Assembly: GCA_028293305.1 (NCBI GenBank)
Contig: JAQGPD010000571.1
Coordinates: 1 to 9,461, forward strand
Direction of reading: 5' to 3'
Origin: Verrucomicrobiales bacterium
Lineage (GTDB): Bacteria > Verrucomicrobiota > Verrucomicrobiia > Verrucomicrobiales > V1-33
Length of the DNA: 9,461 nt
Shown here one piece after another: positions 8,001 to 9,461 of the stretch. Numbering within the stretch: position 1 is the stretch's first letter; the number at the start of each line of letters is the position of its first letter. Under the pieces are notes generated by a model. That model had not been told where the DNA came from and made no database searches. It saw nothing but the letters and a program-made list of their open reading frames with translations. The translations under genes and the position numbers were made by a program.

Positions 8001-9461
8001 CCAGGGTGTTATCACGGCATCGCCATGGACACCAACGACTACCGCATCATCGCCTCCGACATCGGCGGCAACGGGGATCCCGACGTTTTCCTCCAAGTCA
8101 ACGGCGGCCCGGACAACGACGAAATCTTCATCAACTACCGCGAGCGCTGGGGCTACCAGACCATCGAAGCCATCTCCTTCTTCCAGCCTCCCTTCCTCCT
8201 CCTCAGCAACCAGGTCGACATCTTCGCCTGCGACGGCTCGAAAACCATCCACGGCCTCGACTTCGAAACCGGCCAGACCGTCCCCGTCACCGACGCCCCC
8301 TGGCCCGTCCGCGCCCTCGCCTTCGACCTCGTGAAACGCGAAGTCTTCTACCTCCGCGGCGGCAGCGACACCTTCACGCTCGGCTCCTTCCACCGCGATA
8401 CCTTCGTCCACAAAATCTACGGCAACCTCAAAAACTCCGCCTTCGAATACTCGCCGAACGAGCTCCCTGACAACCTCATGTATTTCGGCGGCTACCTCTG
8501 GTATGTGGAGCCGAAAACCGACAACCTCATCCGCCTTCTCGTCGGCAGCAGCAGCATCACCGCCCAGAAAAAAGTCGCCAACATGACCGGCAACGAACTC
8601 CGCTTCGACCTCATCGGCGACCTTGCCATGACCCCGGACGGCTGGGTCTACTTCTCAGGCATCCGCACGGACGGCCAGCGTTTCTGCCGCTATCAAATCA
8701 ACACCCTCTCCCAATTCGAAGTCCTCTCCGGCCCCATCCCCTCCCCCGTCCTCCTGCCGGACGGCGAGTCCTATCGCGAAAACTGGTTCGACGCCCTCGC
8801 CTTCGCCCCCGCCAATGCCCAAGGCGTCCGCACCCTCTTCAGCACCTACTCCAGCACCCCTTCCCCCCTCCACATCGTCAATCCGGAAACCGGGGAAAGC
8901 ACCTTCAGCAAAAACGTCCTCCCCAGCCTCAGCCTCATCGACTTCTCCGACCAACACCCCGGAGCCCTCTCCAACCCCAACGCCATCACTCTCCAACCAC
9001 TTCTCAAACTCAACAACCTCCTCGCCTCCTACACCTACGCGGACGTCGGCGGCCCCTTCCTCACCGGCTTCACCCCGCCCCCCGCCACCGTCCCCGGCCC
9101 CACTGTCGTCCTCAACAACGCCAACGAACTCCTCCTCAGCCAGCAAAACAGCGCCTTTTTCCAAATCCGCTGGTCCACCGACGGCATCGACCCCCGCACC
9201 TCCGGCGCCGCCTCCACCTCCGGCACCTTCACCAACGGCTACCCAGGCCAAGTCCTCCCCATCAGCTACAGCCTCTGGGGCAACCGCGCCGCACTCCCCC
9301 TCAAAGTCGTCGCCAAGTCGTTGCAAACCAACGTGATGATCGACTCCCCGATGCTCTCGCCCACCATTCCCGCGGAGCGCATGACCCTGGACGCCCCCCT
9401 CATCTCGGAAACCACCGCCATCAACGGCGTCCGCCAAATCCAAATCCTCCCCAACATCCCC
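5001..9461 (+). CDS. Giant prepilin-type protein with CHB_HEX-like and beta-propeller-like domains, C-terminus outside window
   Basis: The frame starting at the ATG at 5001 stays open to the last base: 1487 codons, no stop. The N-terminus is a class III (prepilin peptidase) signal: short basic leader MSLKYKLA, cut before Tyr9, then YTLVE with Glu at mature position 5, then a hydrophobic helix. Ala instead of Gly precedes the cut. A pilin-like region follows (DVRIVNNAIKVYLTHGG at 47-63, IDPRL at 96-100), of the kind seen in verrucomicrobial pilin-like proteins. Next come sandwich modules resembling CHB_HEX_C: about 230-300 (WQLYTGPIEV), 345-425 (FQMFWTWDGTSP) and 440-525 (ARIYYRTDGIDPG, then LYTAPF). 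Residues about 540-1330 are propeller-like. A copy of the 316-460 segment begins near 1342. Usual pilins have 150-300 residues, so this is a large fusion. Likely membrane-anchored and then surface-exposed; adhesion or glycan binding is inference. No Shine-Dalgarno; the start is set by the prepilin signal. Confidence 0.9.
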   Translation, partial: MSLKYKLAYTLVEILITLSVIGGLSAGGYAVVRNMNTGSNQLKLEQDVRIVNNAIKVYLTHGGRLPADTTATDALLKLRRQSAELKKNAGLKSATIDPRLNLRYQTSPEAVAGGPRAYWNATEQQFYVARSGSVPGVKEFYIDAVPPPLPITFGPNGEIINPNLDDRQTFGDFASVDSWVWDFENSGVVPRNSPTFSGTSDATMTNSAASVDDDIRTLDPPRFSVAGGRYALSWFPRTLTLSPALTTPESVSEIFYIVSGGPWQLYTGPIEVNEPGATITAKSVALDLDHYADSAEAVNTYTANQVTLDPAVTIRTSYRYAELGGPLAPGSPQPYIAPVPRLYLANANDIPDLFERNNVFQMFWTWDGTSPAAAGVGRYSGITDFTDGYPGDPIPLAISNFANNNTINLKYIAVSNNAAVAVTSAVETAPTSIAITPLLSPIVTPGDGSLSGGEKIQMVVDVSGAQTPANARIYYRTDGIDPGDVNGEPAAGATLYTAPFSLDSTNAPTVRVVARVYPPTTYKRWFSTSPAATLNYYLPYAEDNVYAVLGGNKDIYNINPSTGTNQIFNSAAAYNLRALALDSARARVYYIEDNSTVPANGWRLGYLDFITGNHVSLGNLRAAWGYNATAQPQNLAFFNNGLYYIHSTSDDLVQILLNEDASGISSVTKVADLRNNSSWTSIGDIAVDETGLMFFVDSTKTYHRYDLVSMSNYLQLGTVSEDFLGLAFFQGRLFGTQTRTTSIHRMAPTTGKSLSTIGALGSRKFIDLASPSSAVPISVTKSMWGIDDQSDGPHLIEFRNNYRSPLISVAVDYGPLLYGGATLLNDTRYGIRGLAISADGMAYFVRNTKIRVSNTDRLRPLLKLNLSNLRLGDALNCEYIGDLKPGLQTMAGNIDPDDVVTGLTIAPTGELYGVLREGADYGSNSADYIFKCTQAATGMTGPNIGITSIGRTTSAAGLSSTSEDLLFTRDGRLFVLDSWDNELLEISPTTGAVLSLMSQNPGCYHGIAMDTNDYRIIASDIGGNGDPDVFLQVNGGPDNDEIFINYRERWGYQTIEAISFFQPPFLLLSNQVDIFACDGSKTIHGLDFETGQTVPVTDAPWPVRALAFDLVKREVFYLRGGSDTFTLGSFHRDTFVHKIYGNLKNSAFEYSPNELPDNLMYFGGYLWYVEPKTDNLIRLLVGSSSITAQKKVANMTGNELRFDLIGDLAMTPDGWVYFSGIRTDGQRFCRYQINTLSQFEVLSGPIPSPVLLPDGESYRENWFDALAFAPANAQGVRTLFSTYSSTPSPLHIVNPETGESTFSKNVLPSLSLIDFSDQHPGALSNPNAITLQPLLKLNNLLASYTYADVGGPFLTGFTPPPATVPGPTVVLNNANELLLSQQNSAFFQIRWSTDGIDPRTSGAASTSGTFTNGYPGQVLPISYSLWGNRAALPLKVVAKSLQTNVMIDSPMLSPTIPAERMTLDAPLISETTAINGVRQIQILPNIP
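5946..6380 (+). repeat. Internal protein module, copy 1 (residues about 316-460)
   Basis: This segment of the giant protein recurs near its visible end. Shared landmarks: SYRYAELGGP (317-326), FQMFWTWDG (360-368), P371, GYPG (388-391), LKYIAVS (409-415) and a GxxIQM strand near 453-458. Spacing from SY to FQ is 43 residues here and 44 in copy 2. GYPG to LK is the same distance in both. The copies are diverged in protein and in codon choice, so the duplication is old. Confidence 0.75.
6615..8999 (+). other. Region encoding beta-propeller-like repeats (residues about 539-1333)
   Basis: About a dozen or more diverged copies of a strand pattern 'LAxxxDGxxYFVD' followed by a second strand and 'ISPTTG'-type turns. 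Clear ones: LRALALDSARARVYYIED (576 on), IGDIAVDETGLMFFVD (682 on), IRGLAISADGMAYFV (831 on), VTGLTIAPTGELYGV (900 on), EDLLFTRDGRLFVLD (963 on), VRALAFDLVKREVFYL (1103 on), IGDLAMTPDGWVYFSG (1205 on) and FDALAFAPANAQ (1263 on). Intervals are often 40-70 residues, as for NHL/WD-type blades. At about 795 residues there is room for two seven-bladed propellers; the blade count is not certain. Confidence 0.6.
9024..9461 (+). repeat. Internal protein module, copy 2 (residues about 1342 to window end)
   Basis: Matches copy 1 in order and spacing: SYTYADVGGP (1343-1352), FQIRWSTDG (1387-1395), P1398, GYPG (1413-1416) and LKVVAKS (1434-1440). The window ends in a strand, NGVRQIQILPNIP, that lines up with the GGEKIQMVV strand of copy 1. 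The copy is therefore cut by the window edge, not by a stop codon. Confidence 0.75.

Overview
The window most likely comes from a high-GC bacterium of the Planctomycetes-Verrucomicrobia group, and more probably a verrucomicrobium. The evidence is a Tat-exported DUF1501 protein next to a planctomycete-type cytochrome c (PSCyt1) protein, a prepilin-type N-terminus whose downstream region looks like the pilin-like proteins common in Verrucomicrobia, Chitobiase/hexosaminidase C-terminal-like modules, and start codons almost all without a recognisable Shine-Dalgarno. No rRNA, tRNA, CRISPR array, transposase or integrase was seen. The taxonomic call is inference from gene content.

Layout. Positions 1-1800 hold a minus-strand pair: a DUF1501 protein (313-1800), then 37 bases later a PSCyt1 protein that runs off the left edge (1-275). 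A 232-base gap follows, then a minus-strand Hsp33-family redox chaperone (2033-2836). The 346 bases from 2837 to 3182 separate it from a divergent plus-strand gene and are largely heptamer repeats: an AT-rich array (2905-2935), a degenerate stretch (2941-3010) and 13 units of GAACCCC/T type (3011-3101). The minus strand of the last array reads GGGGTTC over and over and could form G-quadruplexes. Next, on the plus strand, is an exported protein of unknown function (3183-4781) that may be a catalytically dead gluzincin-like peptidase relative. After a locally AT-rich 219-base gap comes the main item: an open frame from 5001 to the last base, 1487 codons without a stop.

The long protein begins with a class III (prepilin) signal and a pilin-like region. 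It continues with several beta-sandwich modules resembling CHB_HEX_C domains, then about 790 residues of beta-propeller-like repeats, then a second copy of one of the earlier modules, and leaves the window while still open. The architecture suggests a very large surface or pilus-tip-like protein: a pilin-type anchor carrying propellers and carbohydrate-binding-like sandwich domains. The function is inference; the architecture is read from the sequence.

How the genes work together: the DUF1501/PSCyt1 pair is a typical co-transcribed exported pair. The chaperone is an independent cytoplasmic stress gene. The two plus-strand genes both encode exported proteins, but each has its own upstream region, and no shared pathway can be shown.
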